Positions 30,101 to 34,500 of a DNA stretch of 64,000 nucleotides are shown here, piece by piece. Numbering within the stretch: the first letter of the stretch is position 1; the number at the start of each line of letters is the position of its first letter. The DNA is from Rhabdornis inornatus. Taxonomy: Eukaryota; Chordata; Aves; Passeriformes; Rhabdornithidae. A program made the translations under genes and the position numbers. The stretch covers positions 1,862,033 to 1,926,032 of the forward strand of contig VWZS01004484.1 of NCBI GenBank assembly GCA_013397075.1, written 5' to 3'. Below the pieces are notes generated by a model. It was not told the origin of the DNA. It did not search any database and saw only the letters and a list, made by a program, of their open reading frames with translations.

Positions 30101-31706
30101 AGCCTTTACCCAGTTTGGTTTCACCCTTTAATTCTTTTACCAGCAGCTGATCCCTTGTTTTTCTATCCAGATATTGACGAGTGTCTTGAAGAGAACATAA
30201 ATTGTGGATCAAATCAGATGTGTTTCAACATGAGAGGAAGCTACCAGTGCATAGACACTCCTTGTCCACCTAACTACCAGCGAGAACCACATTCTGGGTA
30301 TGTTTTATTCTCAGCCCCTTCTCACCTGCCCCAAGCTCAGCTTCTTAATCTGTGCTTATTAAAGAAGAAAATTTAAGTTTGCCTGATACCAGTAGAGCTC
30401 ACAGTAGCTAAAGGTAAGGCATTTACATTGAAGATCATAGAGTCAGAGAGTCCTGGGATGGTCTGGGTTAGAAGGAACCTTAACAGAACATCCAGTTCCA
30501 CCCTCTGCCATGGGCCACTTAGCCCAGGGTGCTCCAAGTCCTGTCCAGCCTGGCCTTGGACACTGCCAGGGATGGGGGCAGCCGCAGCTTCTCTGGGCAC
30601 CCTGTGCCACTTCCTCAGCTGTTAGGAAGAATTCCTTCCTAACATCTAATCTGAATCTCTCTAATGGCCTCACTTGCCATCAGTTTCAAAGCATCAGATA
30701 TATTCTTTTAGTTACGAAAATCATGTTAAGTTCCTGTTAAGCTTCGTTATTTCCCTGTTCTGGGAAAAAAATCCCATATTGATTTCTTTTAATCTTTCAA
30801 TATCCTCGAAGACAAATAGCTTGTTTCATAGTCAGAAACCATCTTTTGGGATCAAAACTCAACTGCAATGACATCTACGCTGACATGGAGGTCATGTCCT
30901 TTGACCTCCATTAGCACTGGCAAACTGCACTAGCAAAGATTTCATGTTTTAATTTTTGATTAATAAAAGTAAGTTTTATTCTGTTCTTCATTCCAAATTC
31001 TTTGTTTTATGACCTAACAGATACATACCTCAAATGCTGCGCAGAACATTTTAAACTAGGTCTTCCCATTCTAATGTTTAAGAGCACAGTCACTAAAACT
31101 TACCCCATGGATGTCAATGACTTCAGTGTAGCCAACATCTTTCTGACATGATCCTGTTGAGGCAAACAGGGGCATTACACAGGGCTGCAGCTCTAAAGGA
31201 AGAAAGGATGAAGAGTGCATAAGCACGTCTAGAGAAGTTTTAATCTGCAACAGGGTAAACAGGGGAATAGTTTCTCCTCCTCCCAGTTCTTAAGATACTG
31301 TGCCTTCTCCCTCGGCTGAAGTCTTCTGCTTCTTCCTAGGTTCTGTCTCAAAAGCTGCCCGGCCAATGACCTGGAGTGTGACCTGAGCACCTATGCCCTG
31401 GAGTACAAGCTGCTGTCACTGCCCTTTGGCATCGCTGCGGGGCAGGATCTGATCCGCCTGGTGGCCTACACTCACGACCAAGTCATGCACCCCAGGACCA
31501 CCTTCCTGATGGCGGACGAAGACCCCGCCGTGCCGTTTGCCCTGAGGGATGAGAACTGGAAGGGGGTGGTGTTCACCACGAGGGCGCTGCGGGAGCCCCG
31601 GACGTACCGCATGGGCGTGCGGGCCCTGTCCTACAGCGCCGACGGCAGCGTCGAGTACCGCACCACCTTCATCGTCTACATCGCCGTGTCCGCCTTCCCC
31701 TACTGA
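36..31706 (+). CDS. HMCN1: HMCN1 (hemicentin-1), 3' portion, 38 exons, stop at 31704-31706
   Basis: Hemicentin-1 is a very large secreted matrix protein of the fibulin group (fibulin-6) that acts in basement membranes and at epithelial junctions. Seen here: joining 38 exons gives one frame of 2045 codons plus stop, with all intron phases consistent. The domain order is partial Ig, 10 Ig, 6 TSP1, G2F, 8 EGF-like, fibulin-type C terminus, which is the family order after the long Ig array. Human HMCN1 is about 5,600 residues with 44 Ig domains, so roughly the last third is present; the N-terminal VWA domain and most Ig domains lie upstream. No frameshift or internal stop was found, so the gene looks intact. 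Introns under 300 bp hold nothing notable. Joined exons: 36-117, 577-713, 3671-3812, 4804-4948, 5700-5827, 6004-6160, 6337-6458, 6642-6806, 6986-7093, 7237-7374, 7517-7651, 7886-8155, 8621-8811, 9164-9377, 9848-9982, 10462-10652, 11137-11218, 12220-12489, then those listed separately. Confidence 0.97.
118..576. other. HMCN1 intron, nothing recognised
   Basis: AT-rich intron between the partial Ig exon and the next Ig exon. No repeat or gene signal seen. Confidence 0.85.
577..713 (+). CDS. HMCN1: HMCN1 exon: first half of Ig domain (about Ig 35)
   Basis: Acceptor CAG ends at 576; donor GTACTG at 714. Phase 1 in, phase 0 out. It starts with the VPPNI linker, contains the first disulphide Cys in ILEC and the core Trp in SWLKNG. 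It splices in phase 0 to 3671, skipping an exon-like stretch at 936-985 that would break the frame. Confidence 0.93.
714..3670. other. HMCN1 intron inside an Ig domain
   Basis: At 2.96 kb this is the longest intron in the Ig part. It holds one CR1 fragment (1921-2130) and an exon-like stretch at 936-985 that would break the frame. The rest is unremarkable. Confidence 0.85.
1921..2130 (-). mobile_element. CR1-like retroposon 3' fragment
   Basis: It carries the reverse-complement CR1 signature: GCCATGGGCAGGGACACCTTCC-type sequence, then CCAAGCCCCATCCAACCTG and CACAGCTTCTCTGGACATCC. It lies in the 2.96-kb HMCN1 intron 714-3670, antisense to the gene. Confidence 0.85.
3671..3812 (+). CDS. HMCN1: HMCN1 exon: second half of Ig domain (about Ig 35)
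   Basis: Acceptor GCAG ends at 3670, donor GTAAC at 3813. Phase 0 in, phase 1 out. It encodes RILSSGRYLQINNAELGD and then ARYTC, the Tyr-x-Cys pair that closes the Ig disulphide, followed by VARNVAGE. With 577-713 it makes one complete domain. Confidence 0.95.
3813..4803. other. HMCN1 intron, nothing recognised
   Basis: About 1 kb between two Ig domains. Open frames here run through the splice sites and match no domain. Confidence 0.85.
4804..4948 (+). CDS. HMCN1: HMCN1 exon: first half of Ig domain (about Ig 36)
   Basis: Acceptor TTGCAG ends at 4803, donor GTATTG at 4949. Phase 1 in, phase 2 out. It carries LLEC and ITWRKDG. Two N-glycosylation sequons are visible, NTS in HINTSALL and NSS in TGNSSR. 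Confidence 0.94.
4949..5699. other. HMCN1 intron, nothing recognised
   Basis: AT-rich, 751 bp, inside an Ig domain. No element seen. Confidence 0.85.
5700..5827 (+). CDS. HMCN1: HMCN1 exon: second half of Ig domain (about Ig 36)
   Basis: The acceptor AG ends at 5699, so the first base completes an Arg codon (phase 2 in). Donor GTAAAG at 5828, phase 1 out. It encodes DTGRYVCMATNAAG. The 3' half is rich in CpG compared with the flanking introns. Confidence 0.95.
5918..5968. repeat. Poly(A) run and (TG)n(TA)n microsatellite
   Basis: A run of 15 A at 5918-5932, then TGTGTGTG and about nine TA dinucleotides ending at 5968. It lies in the 176-bp intron between two HMCN1 Ig exons. Confidence 0.9.
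6004..6160 (+). CDS. HMCN1: HMCN1 exon: first half of Ig domain (about Ig 37)
   Basis: Acceptor CTTAG ends at 6003, donor GTGAGA at 6161. Phase 1 in, phase 2 out. It starts VPPTIAPG, has an NIT sequon, the first Cys in TLPC and the Trp in ISWKKNG. Confidence 0.95.
6337..6458 (+). CDS. HMCN1: HMCN1 exon: second half of Ig domain (about Ig 37)
   Basis: Acceptor TTCAG ends at 6336, donor GTAGAG at 6459. Phase 2 in, phase 1 out. It encodes LLSSGSLVIISP and DTAVYEC, then SVSNDAGED and the closing strand ending TVQ. Confidence 0.95.
6642..6806 (+). CDS. HMCN1: HMCN1 exon: first part of Ig domain (about Ig 38)
   Basis: Acceptor TTCAG ends at 6641, donor GTAATG at 6807; phase 1 at both ends. It encodes VPPSIAD, VVSC, VHWTKNG and runs on to RILSSG. 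The split inside the domain is therefore later than in the neighbouring two-exon domains. Confidence 0.94.
6986..7093 (+). CDS. HMCN1: HMCN1 exon: end of Ig domain (about Ig 38)
   Basis: Acceptor CCCAG ends at 6985, donor GTAAGC at 7094, phase 1 at both ends. The motif AHGGRYTCMARNTAGS gives the second disulphide Cys. The domain closes with VTLHVQ. Confidence 0.95.
7237..7374 (+). CDS. HMCN1: HMCN1 exon: first half of Ig domain (about Ig 39)
   Basis: A long T-rich tract and CACAG end at 7236; donor GTATCT at 7375. Phase 1 at both ends. It encodes EPPMIQ, IVLPCE and ITWQKEG. Confidence 0.94.
7517..7651 (+). CDS. HMCN1: HMCN1 exon: second half of Ig domain (about Ig 39)
   Basis: Acceptor TTTTAG ends at 7516, donor GTAAAT at 7652. 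Phase 1 at both ends. It encodes QPSGNLQIARV and EDAGTYMCVAQNPAGTALGK. Confidence 0.95.
7886..8155 (+). CDS. HMCN1: HMCN1 exon: complete Ig domain in one exon (about Ig 40)
   Basis: Acceptor TCTAG ends at 7885, donor GTAAGG at 8156, 270 nt with phase 1 at both ends. The whole I-set domain is present: TLQCEAEG, ISWHKDG, DSGRYTCTAANPAG and MELTVH. Unlike most of its neighbours it has no internal intron. Confidence 0.96.
8214..8366 (+). mobile_element. CR1-like retroposon 3' fragment
   Basis: Sense orientation. It starts with CTCCATCCCTGGAAGTGTCC and ends with the CR1 tail TGTGATTCTATGAT. It lies in the HMCN1 intron 8156-8620. Confidence 0.87.
8621..8811 (+). CDS. HMCN1: HMCN1 exon: first part of Ig domain (about Ig 41)
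   Basis: Acceptor CCACAG ends at 8620, donor GTAAAT at 8812; phase 1 in, phase 0 out. It encodes VPPRIRS, AILSCVAEG, INWRKDN and GGDLILDNVV. The intron falls just before the loop that carries the Tyr-x-Cys motif. Confidence 0.94.
8812..9847. other. HMCN1 introns 8812-9163 and 9378-9847
   Basis: Two short AT-rich introns on either side of the 9164-9377 exon, without repeats that I can name. Confidence 0.8.
9164..9377 (+). CDS. HMCN1: HMCN1 exon spanning the end of one Ig and the start of the next (about Ig 41/42)
   Basis: Acceptor TTCCAG ends at 9163, donor GTGGGT at 9378; phase 0 in, phase 1 out. It starts PEDSGSYTC, closes that domain with TLTVH, then runs without an intron through VLPAFTELPGD into the next domain with RLTCKATG and RIMWTFNNN. 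Most other Ig boundaries in the window carry a phase 1 intron here. Confidence 0.95.
9848..9982 (+). CDS. HMCN1: HMCN1 exon: second half of Ig domain (about Ig 42)
   Basis: Acceptor CTCCAG ends at 9847, donor GTACAT at 9983, phase 1 at both ends. It encodes HSELLIERVSKEDSGTYVC and SAENTVGS, closing with FVYVK. Confidence 0.95.
10045..10310 (-). mobile_element. CR1-like retroposon 3' fragment
   Basis: Antisense copy, with AGAATGGGATGGGTGGGAAG at the tail end, then the CAGGGACACCTTCCACTAGC block. It lies in the intron 9983-10461. The inner boundary is approximate. Confidence 0.86.
10462..10652 (+). CDS. HMCN1: HMCN1 exon: first part of Ig domain (about Ig 43)
   Basis: Acceptor TTTCAG ends at 10461, donor GTGAGT at 10653; phase 1 in, phase 0 out. 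It encodes EPPVFKGDY, MLNCEVRGD, IQWSRKG and an NGS sequon in VNGSLAIYG. Confidence 0.95.
10653..11136. other. HMCN1 intron, nothing recognised
   Basis: 484 bp inside an Ig domain. No repeat seen. Confidence 0.85.
11137..11218 (+). CDS. HMCN1: HMCN1 exon: end of Ig domain (about Ig 43)
   Basis: Acceptor CTCAG ends at 11136, donor GTAAGG at 11219; phase 0 in, phase 1 out. It is 82 nt, the same size and phase as the first exon of the window. It encodes NEDAGDYKCVATNDVGVVE and ends with an A that makes a Ser codon with the next exon. Confidence 0.95.
11351..11490 (-). mobile_element. Diverged CR1-like 3' fragment
   Basis: GGAATCGTAGAAGAGCTTGG is a decayed CR1 tail; the AGCTTCTCTGGGCATCTTCC block follows after an internal deletion. 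It lies in the intron 11219-12219. Confidence 0.7.
11973..12083 (+). mobile_element. CR1-like 3' fragment of a second subfamily
   Basis: Sense orientation. GGTTGGACTTGGTGATCTGA and TCTTTTCCAACCTTAAGGAT, ending TTCTGTGTTTCTAT, match the tail type of another avian CR1 group. Same intron as the 11351 copy. The subfamily cannot be set by eye. Confidence 0.65.
12220..12489 (+). CDS. HMCN1: HMCN1 exon: last Ig domain, one exon (about Ig 44)
   Basis: Acceptor TTCCAG ends at 12219, donor GTAGGT at 12490; 270 nt, phase 1 at both ends, the same layout as 7886-8155. It encodes VLDCQARGE, IVWSRQG, an NGS sequon and DTSEYECVARNLLGS. The next exon is the first TSP1 repeat, so this is the end of the Ig array. 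Confidence 0.96.
12490..12989. other. HMCN1 intron between Ig array and TSP1 array
   Basis: 500 bp, AT-rich, no element recognised. Confidence 0.85.
12990..13160 (+). CDS. HMCN1: HMCN1 exon: thrombospondin type-1 repeat 1
   Basis: Acceptor TTGCAG ends at 12989, donor GTACTG at 13161; 171 nt, phase 1 at both ends. It encodes one whole TSP1 module. WLEW is a C-mannosylation motif and CSVTC an O-fucosylation motif. VRQCDSP and RQPCP give the remaining Cys framework. Confidence 0.97.
13172..13475 (-). mobile_element. CR1-like retroposon 3' fragment
   Basis: Antisense. It begins 11 bp after the donor of the TSP1-1 exon (GGGTCTGGGTTGGAGGGACC) and runs through GCCACAACTTCTCTGGGCAC to a CCTATCGCTGTCTGCC-type inner end. 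It fills most of the intron 13161-13683. Confidence 0.88.
13684..13854 (+). CDS. HMCN1: HMCN1 exon: thrombospondin type-1 repeat 2
   Basis: Acceptor CTTAG ends at 13683, donor GTAAGA at 13855; 171 nt. It encodes WSEWGLW (overlapping WxxW motifs), CSRSCGQG and an NRT sequon, and ends LRPCP. Confidence 0.97.
14394..14418. repeat. Tandem octamer CATTTTTC x 3
   Basis: Three perfect 8-bp copies in the HMCN1 intron 13855-14858. Confidence 0.85.
14716..14836. repeat. 41-bp minisatellite, about 3 copies
   Basis: Units start at 14716, 14757 and 14798, each GGGGGATCAGGGAT(A/G)TCCC followed by AGGTGTCTG and TGGGCAGT. Copies differ at only a few bases. It lies in the intron 13855-14858 and ends 22 bp before the TSP1-3 exon. 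Confidence 0.92.
14859..15029 (+). CDS. HMCN1: HMCN1 exon: thrombospondin type-1 repeat 3
   Basis: Acceptor TTGCAG ends at 14858, donor GTGAGA at 15030; 171 nt. It encodes WSPWGPWGPCSTTCGKG and ends RRRCP. It is very GC-rich with many CpG, in contrast to the introns. A 41-bp tandem repeat ends 22 bp upstream. Confidence 0.97.
15541..16165 (-). mobile_element. Long CR1-like fragment
   Basis: Antisense, about 620 bp. The usual 3' blocks (CAGGGACACCTTCCACTATC) are followed by deeper CR1 sequence (GCTCTGTGTTCTTCCTGTGC, GGTGGGGTCTTACACTGGGG). It occupies half of the intron 15030-16262. Confidence 0.82.
16263..16433 (+). CDS. HMCN1: HMCN1 exon: thrombospondin type-1 repeat 4
   Basis: Acceptor CCCCAG ends at 16262, donor GTAAGT at 16434; 171 nt. 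It encodes WSLWSSWSACSMSCGGG and ends NSDPCP. Confidence 0.97.
16596..16766 (+). CDS. HMCN1: HMCN1 exon: thrombospondin type-1 repeat 5
   Basis: Acceptor TTGCAG ends at 16595, donor GTCAGT at 16767 (a weaker +3 base than its neighbours); 171 nt. It encodes WGPWSSWGTCSRTCNGG and ends STDLCP. The Asn after the fucosylation Cys, where the other repeats have Gly, is also present in the human protein as I remember it. Confidence 0.96.
16855..16990 (+). mobile_element. CR1-like retroposon 3' fragment
   Basis: Sense orientation: AAGTGTCCAAGGCCAGGCTG through GGTGTCCCTGCCCATGGCAG to a decayed tail GGCATTCTGTTTCTGATGG. It lies in the intron 16767-17149. Confidence 0.86.
17150..17320 (+). CDS. HMCN1: HMCN1 exon: thrombospondin type-1 repeat 6
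   Basis: Acceptor CTGCAG ends at 17149, donor GTGAGT at 17321; 171 nt. It encodes WGQWQPWNQCSASCGGG and ends TQACP. This is the last TSP1 module before G2F. Confidence 0.97.
17541..17690 (+). CDS. HMCN1: HMCN1 exon: G2F (nidogen-like beta-barrel) part 1
   Basis: Acceptor GCACAG ends at 17540, donor GTAGGC at 17691; phase 1 at both ends. It encodes GSIIGNINDMEFGIAFLNAT and so starts the G2F domain, with an NAT sequon. In nidogen this fold binds collagen IV and perlecan; in hemicentin the partner is less settled. Confidence 0.95.
17869..18006 (+). CDS. HMCN1: HMCN1 exon: G2F part 2
   Basis: Acceptor TTCAG ends at 17868, donor GTGAGT at 18007; phase 1 at both ends. It encodes ISILSPVYWTTAKEIGEA and FKRETQVEFAT, strands of the barrel. 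Confidence 0.95.
18007..19242. other. HMCN1 G2F introns 18007-18315 and 18438-19242
   Basis: Neither intron holds a repeat that I recognise. The exon 18316-18437 separates them. Confidence 0.8.
18316..18437 (+). CDS. HMCN1: HMCN1 exon: G2F part 3
   Basis: Acceptor GCCAG ends at 18315, donor GTAAAG at 18438; phase 1 in, phase 0 out. It encodes GEILRMTHVARGLDAEG and LLLDVVVSGH. Confidence 0.94.
19243..19480 (+). CDS. HMCN1: HMCN1 exon: G2F part 4
   Basis: Acceptor TTGCAG ends at 19242, donor GTATTG at 19481; phase 0 in, phase 1 out, 238 nt. It encodes DYTEDYIQTGPGQLHAHSTR, an NHT sequon in YTWNHT, and the end of the barrel. Confidence 0.95.
19481..20595. other. HMCN1 intron, nothing recognised
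   Basis: 1.1 kb, AT-rich, with several T runs. No repeat family identified. Confidence 0.8.
20596..20658 (+). CDS. HMCN1: HMCN1 exon: short linker with Cys pair between G2F and EGF array
   Basis: At 63 nt this is the smallest exon found. Acceptor TACAG ends at 20595, donor GTAATG at 20659, phase 1 at both ends. It encodes RSNQCPAGFALDSSGPYC, which resembles the last part of an EGF or fibulin-type module. A CR1 fragment begins about 30 bp downstream. Confidence 0.92.
20686..21150 (-). mobile_element. CR1-like retroposon fragment
   Basis: Antisense, about 460 bp, starting about 30 bp after the donor of the 63-nt linker exon. The blocks GCTTTGGGTGGGAAGGGGCC and CCACAGCTTCTCTGGGCACC are clear. 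It lies in the intron 20659-21702; the remaining 550 bp shows nothing I can name. Confidence 0.86.
21703..21822 (+). CDS. HMCN1: HMCN1 exon: calcium-binding EGF-like 1
   Basis: Acceptor TCCAG ends at 21702, donor GTAAGA at 21823; 120 nt, phase 1 at both ends. DEDEC starts the calcium site, and CHNAVGSYYC fits the Asp/Asn hydroxylation consensus. It ends GRTCQ. Confidence 0.96.
22096..22230 (+). CDS. HMCN1: HMCN1 exon: calcium-binding EGF-like 2
   Basis: Acceptor TTGCAG ends at 22095, donor GTACAC at 22231; 135 nt. It encodes DIDECALGGHSC and CENLPGSFRC. The 3' half is an extreme local GC and CpG peak. The sequence CVLRCGSGFRR replaces the usual CxC spacing. Confidence 0.96.
22231..22584. other. 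HMCN1 intron between EGF-2 and EGF-3
   Basis: 354 bp, no element recognised. Confidence 0.8.
22585..22698 (+). CDS. HMCN1: HMCN1 exon: calcium-binding EGF-like 3
   Basis: Acceptor CACAG ends at 22584, donor GTAGGG at 22699; 114 nt. It encodes DINECQESNSC, CFNTIGSFHC and CDPGFQLKGRKC. Confidence 0.96.
22938..23063 (+). CDS. HMCN1: HMCN1 exon: calcium-binding EGF-like 4
   Basis: A T-rich run is followed by an AAG acceptor ending at 22937; donor GTGAGT at 23064; 126 nt. It encodes DVNECRQNVC and CKNTRGGYKC, and has an NGT sequon near the end. Confidence 0.95.
23491..23640 (-). mobile_element. CR1-like retroposon 3' fragment
   Basis: Antisense: GGAATCATGGGATGATTTGG, then CCCAGGTCGCTCCAAGCCCC. 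It lies in the intron 23064-23685 and ends about 45 bp before the EGF-5 exon, so the branch point lies within or next to it. Confidence 0.85.
23686..23814 (+). CDS. HMCN1: HMCN1 exon: calcium-binding EGF-like 5
   Basis: Acceptor TGCAG ends at 23685, donor GTAAGC at 23815; 129 nt. It encodes DVDECRSGSHQC and CENTRGSYRC, ending RPCV. A CR1 fragment ends about 45 bp upstream of the acceptor. Confidence 0.96.
23815..27586. other. HMCN1 intron, 3.77 kb, between EGF-5 and EGF-6
   Basis: The longest intron of the window's HMCN1 part. GC is moderate for the first 700 bp, then it is strongly AT-rich. Apart from the CR1 fragment at 26955-27106 nothing is identifiable. Confidence 0.8.
26955..27106 (+). 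mobile_element. CR1-like retroposon 3' fragment
   Basis: Sense: CTCCATCCCTGGAAGTGTCC to the tail CATGATTCTATGATTC, an intact 3' terminal octamer pair. It lies in the 3.77-kb HMCN1 intron 23815-27586, otherwise AT-rich and without recognisable elements. Confidence 0.88.
27587..27937 (+). CDS. HMCN1: HMCN1 exon: EGF-like 6 fused to Tyr/Ser-rich linker
   Basis: Acceptor GAGCAG ends at 27586, donor GTAAAT at 27938; 351 nt, about three times a normal EGF exon. It encodes DINECEQVPKPC and CTNTPGSFKC, then a roughly 70-residue linker rich in Tyr, Ser, Asn and Arg (YYSSYNYAQF, LYSSFSEYRNSR). A basic RTRR motif lies at 27871-27882, and the exon ends with the Cys pair of TCPEGYEARNARC. The human protein has the same extension, so this is not an exon-call error. 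Confidence 0.95.
27938..29695. other. HMCN1 intron between EGF-6 and EGF-7
   Basis: 1.76 kb. The EGF-6 frame stays open for about 90 codons into the intron by chance; the protein it would give is hydrophobic and has no EGF features. No repeat identified. Confidence 0.8.
29696..29815 (+). CDS. HMCN1: HMCN1 exon: calcium-binding EGF-like 7
   Basis: Acceptor TGCAG ends at 29695, donor GTATGG at 29816; 120 nt. It encodes DIDECESRDTC, CRNSLGSFQC and GYRLMANGKTC. Confidence 0.96.
29816..30170. other. HMCN1 intron between EGF-7 and EGF-8
   Basis: 355 bp, nothing recognised. Confidence 0.8.
30171..30297 (+). CDS. HMCN1: HMCN1 exon: calcium-binding EGF-like 8
   Basis: Acceptor ATCCAG ends at 30170, donor GTATGT at 30298; phase 1 in, phase 2 out. 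It encodes DIDECLEENINC and CFNMRGSYQC, then CPPNYQREPHSG. The last Cys of the module is on the final exon. Confidence 0.95.
30433..30670 (-). mobile_element. CR1-like retroposon 3' fragment
   Basis: Antisense: GATCATAGAGTCAGAGAGTC and GGGATGGTCTGGGTTAGAAG, then CCGCAGCTTCTCTGGGCACC. It lies in the intron 30298-31339. Confidence 0.86.
31340..31706 (+). CDS. HMCN1: HMCN1 terminal coding exon: fibulin-type C-terminal module
   Basis: Acceptor TCCTAG ends at 31339; the first base completes a Gly codon, and the stop TGA is at 31704-31706. It encodes FCLKSCPAND, YKLLSLPFGIA, TTFLMADEDPAVPFALRDEN and ends FIVYIAVSAFPY, which matches the C-terminal module shared by hemicentins and fibulins. The exon is much richer in GC and CpG than the AT-rich intron before it. 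Confidence 0.97.
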
Positions 31707-32030
31707 GCGCCGGCCCCTGCAGCGAGCTCGCAGCTGAACCTCATTCTCCGGGGCCAGGGTGCTGCTGCTTCAGCCTGACTCTGCTGCCTGCCCCGCACAG
31801 GGAACCACTTCAAAGGGTGCTATGCTCTCTTCCCCTCTCCTGCTTCCCGGAGGCTGCCTCTCCAGTTCCATTGTTCCAACTCAAGAGGAAGATCCATGGC
31901 TCTGAGGACCAGTTACCACTTGCTTTATTTATTACACTGGAGTAGTAATTTTCCACAGTATGTTCTGAAAACCATCAGAGAAATCCATGTAGTCTAAGCA
32001 GTAAGCAAGGAGCAGCCTCCACTGAAAGAA

Positions 32031-32036
32031 AATAAA
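32031..32036 (+). terminator. HMCN1 proximal polyadenylation signal AATAAA
   Basis: Canonical hexamer 325 nt after the stop codon. A T-rich stretch (TTAGTTTTTTTCC) follows at about 32100. Confidence 0.5.
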
Positions 32037-32668
32037 CCCATAATTTCAAGTGGTCTACATATTTTAAAGGTTGCTAAGTGGTTTAAATTTTATATCTATT
32101 AGTTTTTTTCCTTATCAATTGCCCAATAGAATTAGGGCTGTGCTATACTATGTTGTGTGCTCGAACCCTCCAAATGCCACAGTGCCCAAGGGTTGCAAAT
32201 GCTGAAACAAATGACATTAAAGTTTGTTTGCAGCTAACAAATCTACAGAAGAATTTGGAACTGGTACCTTTGGTTTCCATACAAGTGTAGAGATGTTGCT
32301 ATTTTCTGGAAGGAAAAACAAAAATGGCTTCTTCTACTTTATAGAGCAGGTATTTTATAACTTGTTTTTACTCTACCATTCTGGTATAGCCATTTATTTA
32401 ACCCAAACCCATATCTGCTGCCATACTCCCAGCTCAGTCGATGGTCTGGGGTTTTACGCACATGGAACATTTTTCTCCGAAGGTGGTGTAAGTTTGGTTC
32501 AATAATGTCAATACACTGTACACAAGTAATTTTGCCAAGATGTATTCTATTTTTATGGACATGTATATATGTGGTTTTTCCTATGTGTATTTTCTATGCA
32601 GTATCTCAAGAGTGTTTTACAATTAAGTTTGCATAAAAGGACAATGTCAGTACAATGAAAATAATCAA

Positions 32669-32674
32669 AATAAA
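32669..32674 (+). terminator. HMCN1 distal polyadenylation signal AATAAA
   Basis: Canonical hexamer about 960 nt after the stop. It is the last one before sequence with no gene signal, so it is my preferred 3' end. Confidence 0.5.
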
Positions 32675-32690
32675 GGTTCCCATCACCTTT

Positions 32691-34500
32691 GCGACGGCTG
32701 GGAGTTTTATCTTTGAAAAAATTCCATTTCTAAAACTCTTACCTAAATGCCAGGGAAAAATGCAGAACATATTGTGCCCAGCAAACCAGGGAGCATCTCC
32801 AGTTCTTTTCCCTCTTCCTGGCACTCTGGGGTAGTAAGGGATTATCACCAGCTTTAAAGTAGATTTTTAGCCACAGGGACAAATTGTCTCCCATAGAGAC
32901 AACATTCTATTCTTGTATATTATTAACTAACTTTAGACATCTCCATTTGTTGTCCCCTTGTTTTTCCTTTCCCAGTACACCAAGTGAAGTACTCCTGCAA
33001 AACAAGGATGACTTAAAATTACTTTGCACTTTATACAAATTTATCTGAAGTTACAGACTTCAAACTGAACAGGTTTGCTTCTTGGAAACCTGACTTGAAA
33101 AATAAAAGCAGCTCAAAGAAGACAAATCCCATGAAAAAGACATGAGGGAAGGAGAAGTTGAGAGTAAGTTAAAATAGATACAAGTAGTTACCTCAATGTC
33201 TTTTAAGGATGAGAAACAGACTGAAAGTGATGTCCTTAAGGGAATCTAATTCCACTCCCAGAACACAAAAATTTCCACTCTGACATTATTTTGTGAGAGG
33301 AGAAAAAATGCCAACAGAGTTGACGGTCTTCAAGGGCCGATCTGACCTTAAGCAATAGTCACCAGATGGAAGCCACATACAGCCATGGCTCCAAGTTTGC
33401 CTTCTTATCCAAGCTTTCTAGGAGGAGCTGCTTGTCCATGTGGAAGGTGTTCCTGATTCTGAGATGATGCCAGGACTGAGGGACTAGTGAGATGTGGGTC
33501 ACTGTGAGTGTGGTGGTTTTCACTCAGGGACTCAGAAGGGAAGTGCTGAGAAAAGGACACCTTGTGCCATGGCCTTCTCTTCTTTGGACATCTTGAGCTG
33601 TGTTACATATTTCATTTCTGTGCTATTAAAAAGGTTGCAAGTATGTTAAATTAGATCTCTGGGCAATGGTACCTGCTGCTGGTCTACCTCCATAGGCTAC
33701 CTGGCCCTGTTGCTGACAGGCTGGAAAATCTGCTGCTTATCATTAGTTTTCCTGGTCTAACTTGAGAGGCAAGGGGCAGGTTAGTACATGTTTATGTGCC
33801 CACAGGAACTTGGGTGTTTGCTAAAGATTAAAAATCCTACTTTCATAAATCCAGATTTTAAATACAACAAATATTCTACTGCGTTTATTACCACTTCGAA
33901 TAAGGCTGCCCAAACCTTAGGTGCAATTTTCAGTGTCTCAGGGCTGTACAGTCAATTTTTCCAAGCCCCTCTATTAGCAATATCTGCAGCAATATTTGCA
34001 CTGTTAAAGGTTCACTACCATCACATAAAAGACTGATATGGTCACCACATCATTTGTCTCAAAACTATTTGCAAATGCCCTCCTATGACAAACAACTAAC
34101 TCTCTAATAATAGCATCCTAAGAGCAGTATGTGAGAATGTTAAGATCTTATTAAAAGACACCACACCACCAGAAAAACAGTACTTAAAAAATGATGGGAG
34201 GTCTCAGGGGAAGCAAATAATGAACAGTTACTGCTACCTTGGGCCTGTGCTTACCTTCCTTCTGTGCAAGCCTACTGTTCCCACTGCTTATTGGATTTTC
34301 TGGAGCAGCATTTTTTCCTGGCCTGTTTATCCCTGAAAACTGTCCTGTGCCATAGGCTTCTGCCTCTGTTCCTGGCCTTCACCTCTGTGCAAACATAACA
34401 ACATTTCATTAACTACACTACCAGGATCAAACACACCCCATGGAAGATGGCAAAAGAGGATTTATCTCCCATAGCAAGGAATTTGTTCATAGGGGTGGTT
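32691..34500. other. Intergenic, nothing recognised
   Basis: AT-rich sequence after HMCN1. The ORFs are short, without domains. TGTGGTGGTTTTCACT near 33510 recalls the start of some avian LTRs, but no matching end was found. Confidence 0.7.

Larger units (their letters stand above)
31707..32690 (+). other. HMCN1: HMCN1 3' untranslated region (end inferred)
   Basis: This non-coding sequence follows the HMCN1 stop. Two canonical AATAAA hexamers lie at 32031-32036 and 32669-32674, so about 330-nt and 980-nt UTRs are both possible. The end at about 32690 assumes cleavage 10-20 nt after the second signal. Confidence 0.65.

Noticed and set aside
33508..33640. Possible LTR start (TGTGGTGGTTTTC)
   Set aside because: No matching 3' end, second LTR, primer-binding site or target duplication could be found.
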